From Glebionis coronaria (Eukaryota > Streptophyta > Magnoliopsida > Asterales > Asteraceae), in NCBI GenBank assembly GCA_025667525.1, contig CM046878.1, positions 95,867,237 through 95,931,236 on the forward strand: 64,000 nt of DNA, read 5' to 3'. The notes under the pieces are model-generated. The model saw only the letters and a program-made list of their open reading frames with translations. It ran no database searches and was not told where the DNA came from. The translations under genes and the position numbers were made by a program. This document shows, piece by piece, positions 34,370 to 45,042 of the stretch; within the stretch, counting starts at the first letter, position 1; each line of letters starts with the position of its first letter.

Positions 34370-35580
34370 TTATTTATCACTGATGATATTACAATGTTAG
34401 TCGTAATAAGTGTTAAACCACATGCAAACACCATATATGATTTTCACTTGCAATATTACTAGTGATAGTGGATTGATATGTTTTTGTCTTTGATGTATCA
34501 CTAGTGATAAATAATAAAATGTTAGAATTTCAAGTTTTTGGTATATATTTTATGTAAAAAAAATTATTAGTTTATATTTTCATTTTCTATAAGAAAGTAA
34601 AGATATTGTTGTTGACTTTTTTTAGTAAATTAAGTGGAATATTACTTGTGATAAATCTTTTAGGTTATCAAATTTTTGAGAAAAAAGGCAATATTCATAA
34701 ATTGGTGATTGTAATTTGCAATATTATTAGTGATAATGTTTTGAGATAGTTTTGTCTTTGATGTATCACTAGTGATAAATGATAAAATGTTTAGATTCAA
34801 CTATTGAATTAGCATCTTTTTAGCATAAAATGTTAATTGTTATTTGAAATATCACAAGTGATAATGAATTAAAGAAAGTTTTGTCTTTGATATATCACTA
34901 GTGATAAATTATAATTTTTTTTTGTTTTTGACGTATCATCACTAGTGATATTGATTGTTACTTACAGTATCATCACTAGTGATAGTTATTTGAAATCATT
35001 TTGTTTTTAAGTATCATTAGTGATAAATGATAAAATATTTAGTTTTGAGCTATTAATTTATGTATAACCTTAAGTGAAATATCACTTGTGATAAAGTATT
35101 TTAATTATCAGTTTTTAGAAATAAAAACAAAAATTATGTGTCCATAAAGTAAGAATAAAAACAAACTACCAAGTGTTTTAATAACGTCAATTGTTTTATC
35201 ACTTGATATAAAACATAAATACTTGTTCAATCGAATGCTAAAATTTGTTTCAAAGTTTCTATTTTTATAGTTTGTTTCGTTTTAAAATATTTTATAAATA
35301 TCACAAGTGATATTGATCTGTCACATAACAAATATCACTCGTAATATTAGCAATTAACTATGTTTACAAACTATAACTTGTGATATTGAATATTAAATAT
35401 GTTTATTAAATACGTATCACAAATGATATGAGATATATCATATACTAGTAACAAATATCACAAGTGATATTAATTGTTTTTATGAAATATCACAAGTGAT
35501 ATAAAACACGTCATCACAAATATCACAAGTGATATTACTGTATATATTAATTATGTTTATCAAATATCTTAAGTGATATT
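34370..35580. repeat. Cluster of about 20 near-palindromes TATCAC(T/A)AGTGATA
   Basis: Copies occur near 34377, 34494, 34763, 34849, 34892, 34937, 34971, 35080, 35298, 35456, 35487, 35520 and other places. Left-hand copies favour TATCACTAGTGATA and right-hand copies TATCACAAGTGATA. The spacing is irregular (30-120 bases) and the sequence between copies is AT-rich and largely unrelated. There is no ORF. Confidence 0.85.
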
Positions 35581-37600
35581 TAACATGTTATATAAGGATG
35601 TTTCCAAAACGGTTCGGCTCAAATAACTTAAATTTTTACCTCAAATTATAAAAGTCCTAAAATGGTGCTTAAGCTTAAACTTATTCTCTTTTTTTCTTTT
35701 TTAAACAAGCTTATAAGCTTTTTAAATTAGCTCACCCAAACACCCCTTTAAACAATTCTTTTTTCCACACTATCTCAGTAGGCTTAGCATAACTTTGATT
35801 TTGACAATTTCCAACCAAGAGCTGTCTATTTTTTCACTTCACCAACATCAGATAAATTATCTTACACATTTTCATACGAAAATGCCTCTATTTTACTAGA
35901 CCAATTATGTGGTCTCAATCACTTCACCAACATCAGATGATCCCGAATCTTCTTACACCAATAGTCCCAAATCAGAGTCAATCACATTACATTCCGCTCA
36001 TTAGATTTCACATAATTTTCAAGTTCAATTCTTTCACAAATTTCATCAAACACCTTATCATCATCAATCACAACCCTATTTCTTTGATCATCAACTTATC
36101 GACGTTATAAATCGATTCTTTTTCAATCATTTTTTTCAAGGATCGGCTGATTTACTATTTAATTGTTTCATTTTTGTTTTTAATTCGTGATTTGCATGGT
36201 TAATTTGTGTAGGTTTTTAGATTTTTTTGTTAATGCTTGATGTAGAGAGATGATGTTTGTGATGTGCCTGTGTTTTTACTGGAAAATAGCGGTAGGTGAA
36301 AATTAAAATCTATATTCATTTTTAGTCCCTCAGCTTTTTCTAAAGATTGTCAACTTTAATCCTTCCGTGTTTTATATCATTTGGTCTGATCCTTTTCAAT
36401 AGACGACTCAGATTGATCCCTTTGATTCCAGCAAAATACAAGATTCTTTAATAACCGGACTCCACCAACAACACTTTCTTGACAACAAGTGAGTGCACAA
36501 AGTAAGTCATCAGACAGGGCACCCAAATACTATTCTTGAGCATCCCGCAACTTCCATCAAACCAAACAACAAAACATACAAAAGCCAAGTCAACTAATTG
36601 AACCCATATTTAAGGAAAGAATTAGAAAAAGAAAATCTGATGGACCCACCATATGCGTCGACAATAAAGATCAATTTTTCCGGTAAAACTCAAAACCCAG
36701 CTTAATGTTGGATTATTTAAGTTTAATTATATACTAGTAGGAGTACGATTTAAAAAAAACAAATGTTATTATTTTAGTTCATATTTACATTAATTTAAAA
36801 TGGTAAAAAAGTTAAATAAAAATAAATCCGTTAAAAATAAATATTAATAAAATTTATCGAAATAAATATTAAATTAAAAAGCACAAAATTTTATTAATAT
36901 CGAAATAAATATTAAATTAAAAAGCACAAAATTTTAGAAGCTATAGTGAGTTTAGATTATGAAAATAATATTTCATTTAAAGATTAAAAATGTTATTTTA
37001 ATAAATTATTACAGAAGATCGTTAATATAAATAAGATATCTAACAATTTGTTTTATATATTTATTAAAAAGTTAAAATTTATTCAATTAAAATTTTGTTA
37101 AAAAAATCTCAAATACTTATATATTAAAATAAAATAAAATTTGTTTATTTCATTTCAAAATAAATATTTAATTTAACTTTTAAAATTATATTTAAAGAAT
37201 ATTTTATTAGAACAAACCTAAAATTTAGTTCATTCATATATTTTTCATTATAAATTAACACATTGAAATATTTAAAGTTAAAATGCAGCAAAGTGGTAGT
37301 ACAACGCTTATTTTAAAACGAAAATAATAGACCAAATTTACACATACATTAAATTTATTTTGTTTTTTAAATACGGCGCATCCACAAGGTTTTATACATG
37401 CACCTCACCTCGATTCAATATATATCCATATTGGATCCATTTACTCCCACCATAACATGCAAATCAGCTAGGATTCAACTTGAACAAAATAGGCACAAAA
37501 TTATGAATTGATAAATAAACACATGGCTTGGTATAATGTATGATGAAAAATTGGCGGCTTTCTGTATTGTCCTAGTGTGACATGTAAGAAATTACAAATA
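35581..37600. other. Intergenic, AT-rich; MITE-like ends, no gene
   Basis: A MITE-like stretch with AAGCTTATAAGC and CACCCAAACACCCC lies at about 35590-35755. A TTTAGTCCCTCAGC sequence of a type common in dispersed plant repeats is near 36325. A direct repeat of about 40 bp, TATCGAAATAAATATTAAAT-like, lies at about 36857-36935. The last part is probably the 3' flank of the EF-G gene. Confidence 0.5.
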
Positions 37601-37627
37601 TTGAACATGACACATCAGAAAGAAAAA

Positions 37628-40600
37628 TCAAGCTGCAACAGCTTCTTCTTTGCCAGCAGCAAGTTGGTTCTGGATGTGTGTAGGTACCACATCGAACTTC
37701 GCTAGTTGCATAGTGTATGATGCTCGGCCTTTTGTCATTCCTCTTAATGTACTCACGTATTGGAACATTTCTGCTAGTGGTACTAGCGAATCCACCACCT
37801 GTAATTCAACAAACCACACAAATCTTTAGAAAGCAAACTTAATGCAACATAAAATAATAATTGCAGCCGAAGCAGAAACCCTAATTTAGTCTGATTTTTG
37901 TTTCGTGTAACCAACTTAATATTCATCCACTCGCCCAAAATGCTCGAACTATCAAGAACTTTCCATTTAGGGTAAAATTCCAAGAGAAACTCAGCTTGGT
38001 CAAAGTTACTTTTCATAAGTGAAATTGAATTCTTTTTTACCAAGCACATATATAAAGCTAGAGTTGGGTACTTTTTCTCGCACAAAAAAAATGGCTGAAA
38101 ATCCACAAGTTTCGAAATAGTGTAATCTTCCAAGCTAATCACGCTAGGCAAAGTTAACATGGTCTTACTTACCCTTGTCATTATGTTAAGTATCAACCAG
38201 AAAAGGGTCAACGGAGTCACCTTGCAAAGGTTCTAATAATTGAGGGTTTCTTCTATTAAAAAGGTTTTGAAAGTTGGCTATCTAATCATGTGTGAAGATA
38301 AAAACTGTAGTTGCCAAATACATATATTAAACCAAAGTTGGTTACTTTTTTACGCGATTACCCTTAACAGAATTCAGTAAGGAACGAGTTGACATACCTT
38401 AAGACCACCGGGCTTGTCACCGAAGCTATTAATCTGTCCTCTTCTGGAATTAAGATCACCAATAACATCACCCAAATGTTCTTCAGGTGTCACAACTTCA
38501 ACTCTCATAATGGGTTCCAAAATCTTTGGAGCCGCTTTCCTAACACCTTCACGGAAAGCACCTCTAGCCGCCAGCTGGAACGCCAAGACACTAGAGTCGA
38601 CATCATGGTAGTTACCATCTGTCAATACTGCACGAACGTCAACAACAGGGAAGCCCGCGAGTACACCGTTTGACATGGACTCTTCTAACCCTTTCATTAC
38701 ACCTGGGATGTATTCTCTTGGGACCGCACCTCCCTTGATCTCACTCTTGAACTCGTATCCACTGCCTGCTTCCAATGGCTCAAACCGAACGGTAATATCT
38801 GCAAATTGACCTTGACCACCGGATTGTTTTTTGTGGACGTATTTTACTTCTGACACACGTGATATACTTTCACGGTAGTTTACTTGTGGTGCACCAACAT
38901 TTGCTTCAACCTGATGATTTGCATGCAATGAGGTGTTAAAAATGTCGCAATATATCAACATTCCCACTTTTTATAAATTGCCATGCCGAATTAACTCATT
39001 AAGATTTCAGAGAAGTGGGTGTTTGGATTTGCAGTAACAATAAACATTTGGTGTTACCAAGGTATCCTCTATTCTCTGACGTATCAAAAGGTAACATAAG
39101 TTTAACTTCTGATCAAAAGACGACAAATTAAGGAGTCATAGTTAGTTATTACTATTTAAAATTAAGGATGCAACTTTTTTTCAAAGCTGGCCGTGAATGT
39201 CACAAGAAATGCCAGTTCTTTAATTCAAATTTGGATTTCATAGTCCTTGTTTATTACAGAAATTTAACATAGCGCTCCTTTTTGGTCAGAGATTAAACTT
39301 ACGTTGGTCTTTGATGAGTGAGAGTGTAGTGGATATCCCCACATTCGCAAATTTTGTATTTTTAACATCTTTTTTTGCAATTTATCCTTTGCTAAGCGCT
39401 TGATATTGTATCTTATACATCTTAATATGAGTAAAATAGCAGATAAATAAGTAACTCACATGACGAATTTAAAATATGTAAAAGAATAATAAAGAAAACA
39501 AACCTTAAACTCCCTCTTCAGCCTATCAACAATAATCTCCAGATGCAATTCACCCATTCCTTCAATAACCGTTTGGTTAATTTCTTCATCTCGTGAAAAG
39601 TGGAAAGAAGGATCTTCTTGCGCAAGCTTAATCAAACCATTGGCCATCTTATCAACATCAGCTTTAGTCTTGGGTTCAATAGCAACCTTAATAACGGGAT
39701 CAGGGAAATCCATTCTTTCAAGGACAATTGGTTTGTCAGGGTCAGATAGTGTTTCACCTGTAATCGTGTCTTTCAAACCCGCAAGAGCCACAATATCACC
39801 TGTCAAAGCTACTTTAACATCTTCTCTACTGTTGGCGTGCATTTCAAGTAACCTACCAATTCTTTCTTTTCTCCCCTTGTTTGCATTAATTACGTAAGAT
39901 CCAGCAGCAAGCTTTCCAGAATATATTCTTACAAAAGTAAGTGACCCCACAAACGGGTCGTTCATGATCTTGAAAGCTAGCCCAGCAAACGCTTCATCAT
40001 CACTTGCAACCCTTGTAATCTCAATTTCAGGGTTATCGGGATCAGTACCAATCATAGGTGGCACATCAAGGGGTGAAGGTAAGTAGTCAATAACCGCATC
40101 GAGCAAAGGCTGAACACCTTTGTTTTTAAAAGCAGATCCGCATAAAACGGGAACAAAACTACCTCCAATGGTACCCTTTCTAATCAACTTCTTAACAGTT
40201 GCTTCGTCGGGTTCAACACCTTCAAGATACGCTTCCATCACTTCATCATCTAGTTCGACTATATTTTCAAGCATTGCAGCCCTATATTCTTCAGATAGTT
40301 CTTGAAGATCTGCAGGAATATCTTCATATGAAAACTTTGCTCCCAACTCTTCACCACCCCAAACAATCGCTTTCATCCTAACGAGATCTATAACCCCTTT
40401 AAAGACGTCCTCTGCTCCAATTGGTAGTTGTAGCACGAGTGGTTTGGCACCCAGGTTTGTAATAATCATATCACGTGTTCTAAAGAAATTAGCACCCAAA
40501 CGGTCCATTTTATTAACAAAACAAATACGCGGGACACCGTATTTATCAGCTTGTCTCCACACTGTTTCAGACTGAGGTTCAACGCCAGCAACACTATCAA

Positions 40601-42636
40601 ACAAGCAAATAGCACCATCAAGAACCCTAAGAGCACGTTCTACTTCAAGTGTGAAGTCCACGTGACCAGGTGTATCGATGATGTTGATTCGGTGCTTGTT
40701 CCAGAATGTTGTGGTTGCTGCTGATGTAATGGTGATTCCTCTTTCTTGTTCTTGCTCCATCCAGTCCATGGTGGCGGTACCTTCATGTACTTCACCGATT
40801 TTGTAGTTTCTACCGGTGTAGTATAGGACACGTTCGGTTGTGGTGGTTTTTCCGGCGTCAATGTGAGCCATGATACCGATGTTACGGTAGTCCTCTAATG
40901 GAACCTCACGCTTCCCATCTATAGATTACAAACACGATTATGAAATGTAAGAACCAAAATAGCAGTACTAGATTGGTGTCTCTGTATATTCAGCATTACA
41001 AATTCAAATAAGTTGCCTGAAACAACAGTTACAGTACGCGATTTGACATATTCAACAACTCATCCAAATACCCAAACATATTTGACAAGAAACTAGGATA
41101 AAGTTTCAACATTTAATGTCCCAACATTATAATACCTAGTTTAAGATTGGACGAACCGCTATACTAAGATAACGTGTTGAACTTTCGTAAAAAGTACTCC
41201 ATATTCCCTTAAAATAACCTCAAAATGCATCTCCTTTTCATGAAAATTTCAAGTTATTTCGGCAGTTAACAGATTCAACTAACCCCAAATTGTTAAGTAT
41301 AAAGATTCAAGCTAAGTTCAAGTTAATATTATTCCAAAGTTCCACTGTATTTTGTTCCATTTTGCTGATTTTACAACAAGAAATGAGGCCTCAAAATTGA
41401 AAAACAAATAATTTCAGTGACAACTATACCCGAGTCAATTGTATGTAACCAGTTAACTCTTGTATGCTAGCAAAAAACATGTAACTTTATCCATAGTAGC
41501 AAGTCAATATTATGAAATTGTAACAAAATATAATAACTTTGCATCAACTGGTCAAGAAACTTGAATAATCATATTCAACGCTAATTTTACATAACCATAT
41601 ACAAATTTTCATTCGTCTAGTATTGGTCATTATACATTTTTACACTATATCTAACCCATACGGATGATTTCAATTAAAATGAGTTACAATATGATCCACA
41701 GAGACTAATCGATGAGCTTTAAACCCAATATCCCCTTCGGATGCCACTTCAGTTCTATTCACACAAGCCAGGTTCGTAACTTAAACCATCTATTGATGAC
41801 TCCAAACGTAATTAAAAAAAAACCTCATTCACTACGTTGGAAAAAGTACTTATATTCTTAACCATAAACTATGCTGCAAAATAACCATAAACCCTAAAAA
41901 CACATTCTTTCAAATTTTCAATTATCATCAAATTTATAAAGCCCGCTTATGGCTTATATGGTTTTGGGCTTAGGTTTAATAAGCTCAACTTTTTGGGCTT
42001 ATTTTGAAACATTTCGGCTTATATAAGTTCATTAAATCATAATGAACATCCATAAGTAACGAAAGAAGCAAAAAAAAGTGAGCTTATAAAACATAAGCCC
42101 AAAACCAAATAAGCTATAAGCCGAAATAAACACCCCCTAAGGGGCTGTTTGTTTTAGCTTATATAACGTAAGCCTATTTTGGCTTATATAACATAAGCTT
42201 CAATTTTGTGTCTTATTTGCAGACTTACGGTCTTATCTACTATAAGCCAAGCCCGTAAACCTCCAAACAAGCCACAAAATTGGGGCTTATGTTAAATTAA
42301 GCCGAAATGGGCTTCCATTATATAAGCCAAACGAAACACCCCCTAACACAAATTGAAAAGAAGCAAACCTTCAGGGCCAGCAGCCATAGCAACAACAGAC
42401 ATGTTATTCTTTTTATTAAACCCAGCACCCAACGTTCTACCATTCCTGATCAACCCTTGTGTCCCAAAAAACGACGAGGCAAGACTCCGATGTCGTTGTC
42501 GCAGAGAATTGGCCGGAGAAAGAAGAAACCTACGGGTACATGAACCGGTTCTGCTGCCATTATTGCCGGAGAAATTGCAAAGTGAAGACGCAGCAGCAGC
42601 GGCTGCTGATGACATGGCAACAGCTTCTGCCGCCAT
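37628..42636 (-). CDS. CPEFG: Chloroplast elongation factor G (cpEF-G), four coding exons
   Basis: This GTPase moves tRNA and mRNA through the chloroplast ribosome after peptide bond formation. The coding exons, from GT-AG sites, are 42636-42369, 40918-39504, 38910-38398 and 37798-37628. They total 2367 bases (788 residues plus stop), and all phases agree. The N-terminus (Ala/Ser-rich, then Arg-rich, about 80 residues) fits a chloroplast transit peptide. GTPase motifs AHIDAGKTT (about 107-115), [20 protein letters not shown] and NKMDRLGAN are intact. Domains II-V follow, including RGQINSFG and the C-terminal [11 protein letters not shown]. The length matches plant cpEF-G; the Arabidopsis counterpart is SCO1 (SNOWY COTYLEDON 1). 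Intron 1 (about 1.45 kb) holds a MITE, and a long fold-back lies 330 bases upstream of the ATG. No defect was seen. Confidence 0.95.
41940..42346. mobile_element. MITE(s) in intron 1 of cpEF-G
   Basis: The right unit runs from AGGGGCTGTTTGTTTTAGC (about 42139) to AACGAAACACCCCCTAA (about 42346), imperfect inverted ends of an hAT-like MITE. The left part (41940-42138), with GGCTTATATGG and AAATAAACACCCCCT, is an adjoining related copy in mirror orientation. AAGCTTAT/ATAAGCC motifs recur throughout. Removal with the intron should spare the protein. Confidence 0.65.
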
Positions 42637-42966
42637 TGGGGTTTATTTAAGAGTCACAGAAGAGGAGGGGGATAAGTTGATAACGGGGAAATGATAATAT
42701 ATGGGGTTTCAGTTTTTTTTTTTTGGATAAAACAAGAAGAAAATTGGATAGTTTTTTTGTGGTGTGGGAAATTTATGTGATAAGGAAGAAAATAATAATT
42801 TGTTGCTACTATCTTCTACTGGACTCGAACTTGCAATAGTCAGGCTTAGAGGTGGTTAAATGAGCGGTAGGACGGGCATGGGCAAAGGGGACATTGGTTT
42901 ATGAACTGATCAAATGGACATGGGTGGTTAAATGGGGAATTGGTTTAAATTTTTTTGTTTAGGTTA

Positions 42967-43731
42967 TGGCTATGTTTGGCAAGAGTTTTTTTTAAGCTTT
43001 TCAGAGCTGTTAGCTTTTTTTGTTAAAAAAATAATTTAATAGTTCTGTTTGGTATAACAATTTTTAAGAGTTGTTAGCTTTTTATTTTCACTAAGTAGCT
43101 CTTAAATAAAAAGCTGTCTCATACATCTTTTTAAATTGTCAAGAGCTGTTAAAGTTGTAGATTACTGATATACCCTCCAACTATATTATACTTTATTTAA
43201 ATATGTCCTTTTAAGTCATTTTACATTATAATTTTTACAGTTAACAGCTAATATACCAAACACTTCTATTAAAAATAGAGCTTTATAGTAAACAGCTTAC
43301 AGCTAACAGCTTACAGTTAACAGCTTACAGTTAACAGCTTACAGCTAATTTTACCAAACATAGCCTATGTTTGGTAAAATTAGCTGTTAACTGTAAGCCG
43401 TAAGCTGTTTCCTAAAAAGCTATTAATTTTAATAAAAATGTTTGGGATATTGGCTGTAAACTGTAAAAGTAAGATGTAAAATGATTTAAAATGACATCTT
43501 TTAATAAACTATAATATGGTTGGAGGTTATATCAGTAATTTACAGTTTTAACAGCTCTTGATAATCTAAAAACTGTATGAAACAACTTTTTATTTAAGAG
43601 CTATCTGGTTAAAATAAAAAGCTAACAGCTCTAAAAAAATGTTGTGCCAAACATAGCTATTAGATTATTTTTTTAACAAAAAAACTAACAGCTCTATAAA
43701 AGCTTTAGAAAAGCTCTTATCAAACAGACCC
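42967..43731. repeat. Long fold-back element (arms about 370-400 bp) upstream of cpEF-G
   Basis: The left arm starts GGCTATGTTTGGCAAGAG and the right arm ends AAGAGCTCTTATCAAACAG-like, with internal blocks mirrored. GAGCTGTTAGC and TTTTTTTGTTAAAAAAATAA near 43005-43040 reappear inverted near 43670-43700. The centre is at about 43352-43378, ACCAAACATAGCCTATGTTTGGT. It contains TTACAGTTAACAGC short tandem repeats (43285-43350). It looks like two hAT-type MITEs head to head. Confidence 0.8.
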
Positions 43732-44479
43732 AATATCCAAAAAGAAAACTCAAGATTAATTAATGGGTAAAAAATACTCATCACATGTTGTCCATAATAC
43801 CCATATATTTAACCCAGTGATTTTGTGATGTTCAAATAGTTCAACTAAAATATAAGACGATACTCATTTAGTCAATTAGTTAAAAAAGGTCAAAATAGCC
43901 CAAATTTAGACACGTGGACACGATTTGCCACCTCTAGTTAGACTGCTCGCAAAGGGTAAGTCGTTTATTCAATCAGTCGTACCGTTATGGCGACCCAGTT
44001 ATTATCCGGTCATAGGAGAGAAGTAGTCACCCTTGTGACTTAGCTTCATAAATGTTTGTATGGAGTTTTTTTTTTTAATGTAGGTCGTATCGATGTAGAA
44101 AATGATCGTTTTAGATCGTAGAAGAGAGAAAGCTGATGTGACTGGTACTTTTATAGGTCAAAATCCGATCATTGTTGTCACCAGCCTAACAAAACAGTTA
44201 TTTGCTTCTATATTGAGAGTGGCTCGTTTTACAAACCGGTTTGATTAGACCAGTTGAATAGGTAGTTAACCGATCAGATTTTTAACTGATTAAAACTGGT
44301 TCGGTTATCGAGTAAACCGGTTTACTGGTTTATCGATATGTACCCATAAAAATATTAACTTGTATCGGTTTTACTTTTTTTTTTTGAAAAATCGGTTTAT
44401 GTAAAAACTGGTTTGTTCCTTTTTTTATCGAAACCGGTTTAGATAATATTCGGTTTGCTTTTTTATCCAGTTTGCATAA
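43732..44479. other. No gene; dispersed AACCGGTTT motifs
   Basis: About 44230-44465 is rich in CGGTTT/AAACCGG words separated by T-rich runs. The rest is AT-rich intergenic sequence. No ORF or RNA gene was recognised. Confidence 0.5.
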
Positions 44480-45042
44480 TGTTGGTGATTTTGTGTTACC
44501 AATAATGATTTAAGTGTAATGGATTTATTTTGTTGACCAATGTGTAATAGTGATAAACGTTCATCAAGTCGGGGTTGTGCGGAGTGCACACTTGTATGAC
44601 ATTATTACGGTTATCATATGGGGGCGAAGCCCCCGTACGACGGGGGTCCGGGGGCAGCGCCCCTGGGCAGGGTCCAAGAGGCAGCGCCCCTGGCTGTGGT
44701 CGAGCTGCCAGGTCAGCTTGAAAAAATTTTATTTGGTATAAAGTGTTATGTTAAAAACGCACTAGAAAATAAAATTCCCGGGTATTTGGACATTTTTCAG
44801 CCCGTTATTTACACTGTCGGTTTATTGTTAATATAACTACTTTTGCAGTTACAACCGTATGACAGTTAATTGGTCATATAACCTTTCTGTTTTTCTGGTT
44901 CTGGATCATAACAACAAAACACATAAACAGTTCGAATCTGAATTTTATTCGATTGGAGATTTTGATAGAACCATCAAAATACTTTAATCTGAAAGTGTTT
45001 GACACGACTCTCAGATTATTTGATCCACCCATATTTCTAACA
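44480..45042 (+). mobile_element. Probable solo LTR (563 bp)
   Basis: It begins TGTTGGTGATTTTGTG and ends TTTCTAACA. The flanking pentamers are CATAA (44475-44479) and CATAC (45043-45047), matching in four of five bases, as expected for an aged target duplication. No internal element sequence lies on either side. A GC-rich hairpin block is inside. The orientation is taken from the TG start and is not certain. Confidence 0.5.
44618..44715. repeat. GC-rich hairpin block in the solo LTR
   Basis: GGGGGC-GAA-GCCCCC is followed by two copies of GGCAGCGCCCCTGG(G/C) preceded by GGGTCC. It stands out sharply from the AT-rich surroundings and would fold strongly. Confidence 0.75.

Noticed and set aside
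37628..42636. EF-G reading as a bacterial fusA (contamination)
   Set aside because: It has GT-AG introns with matching phases, a transit-peptide-like N-terminus and plant MITEs in an intron.
42800..42880. tRNA-like words (GGACTCGAACTTGCAA)
   Set aside because: No cloverleaf can be drawn around them; probably chance or a long-decayed tRNA-derived piece.
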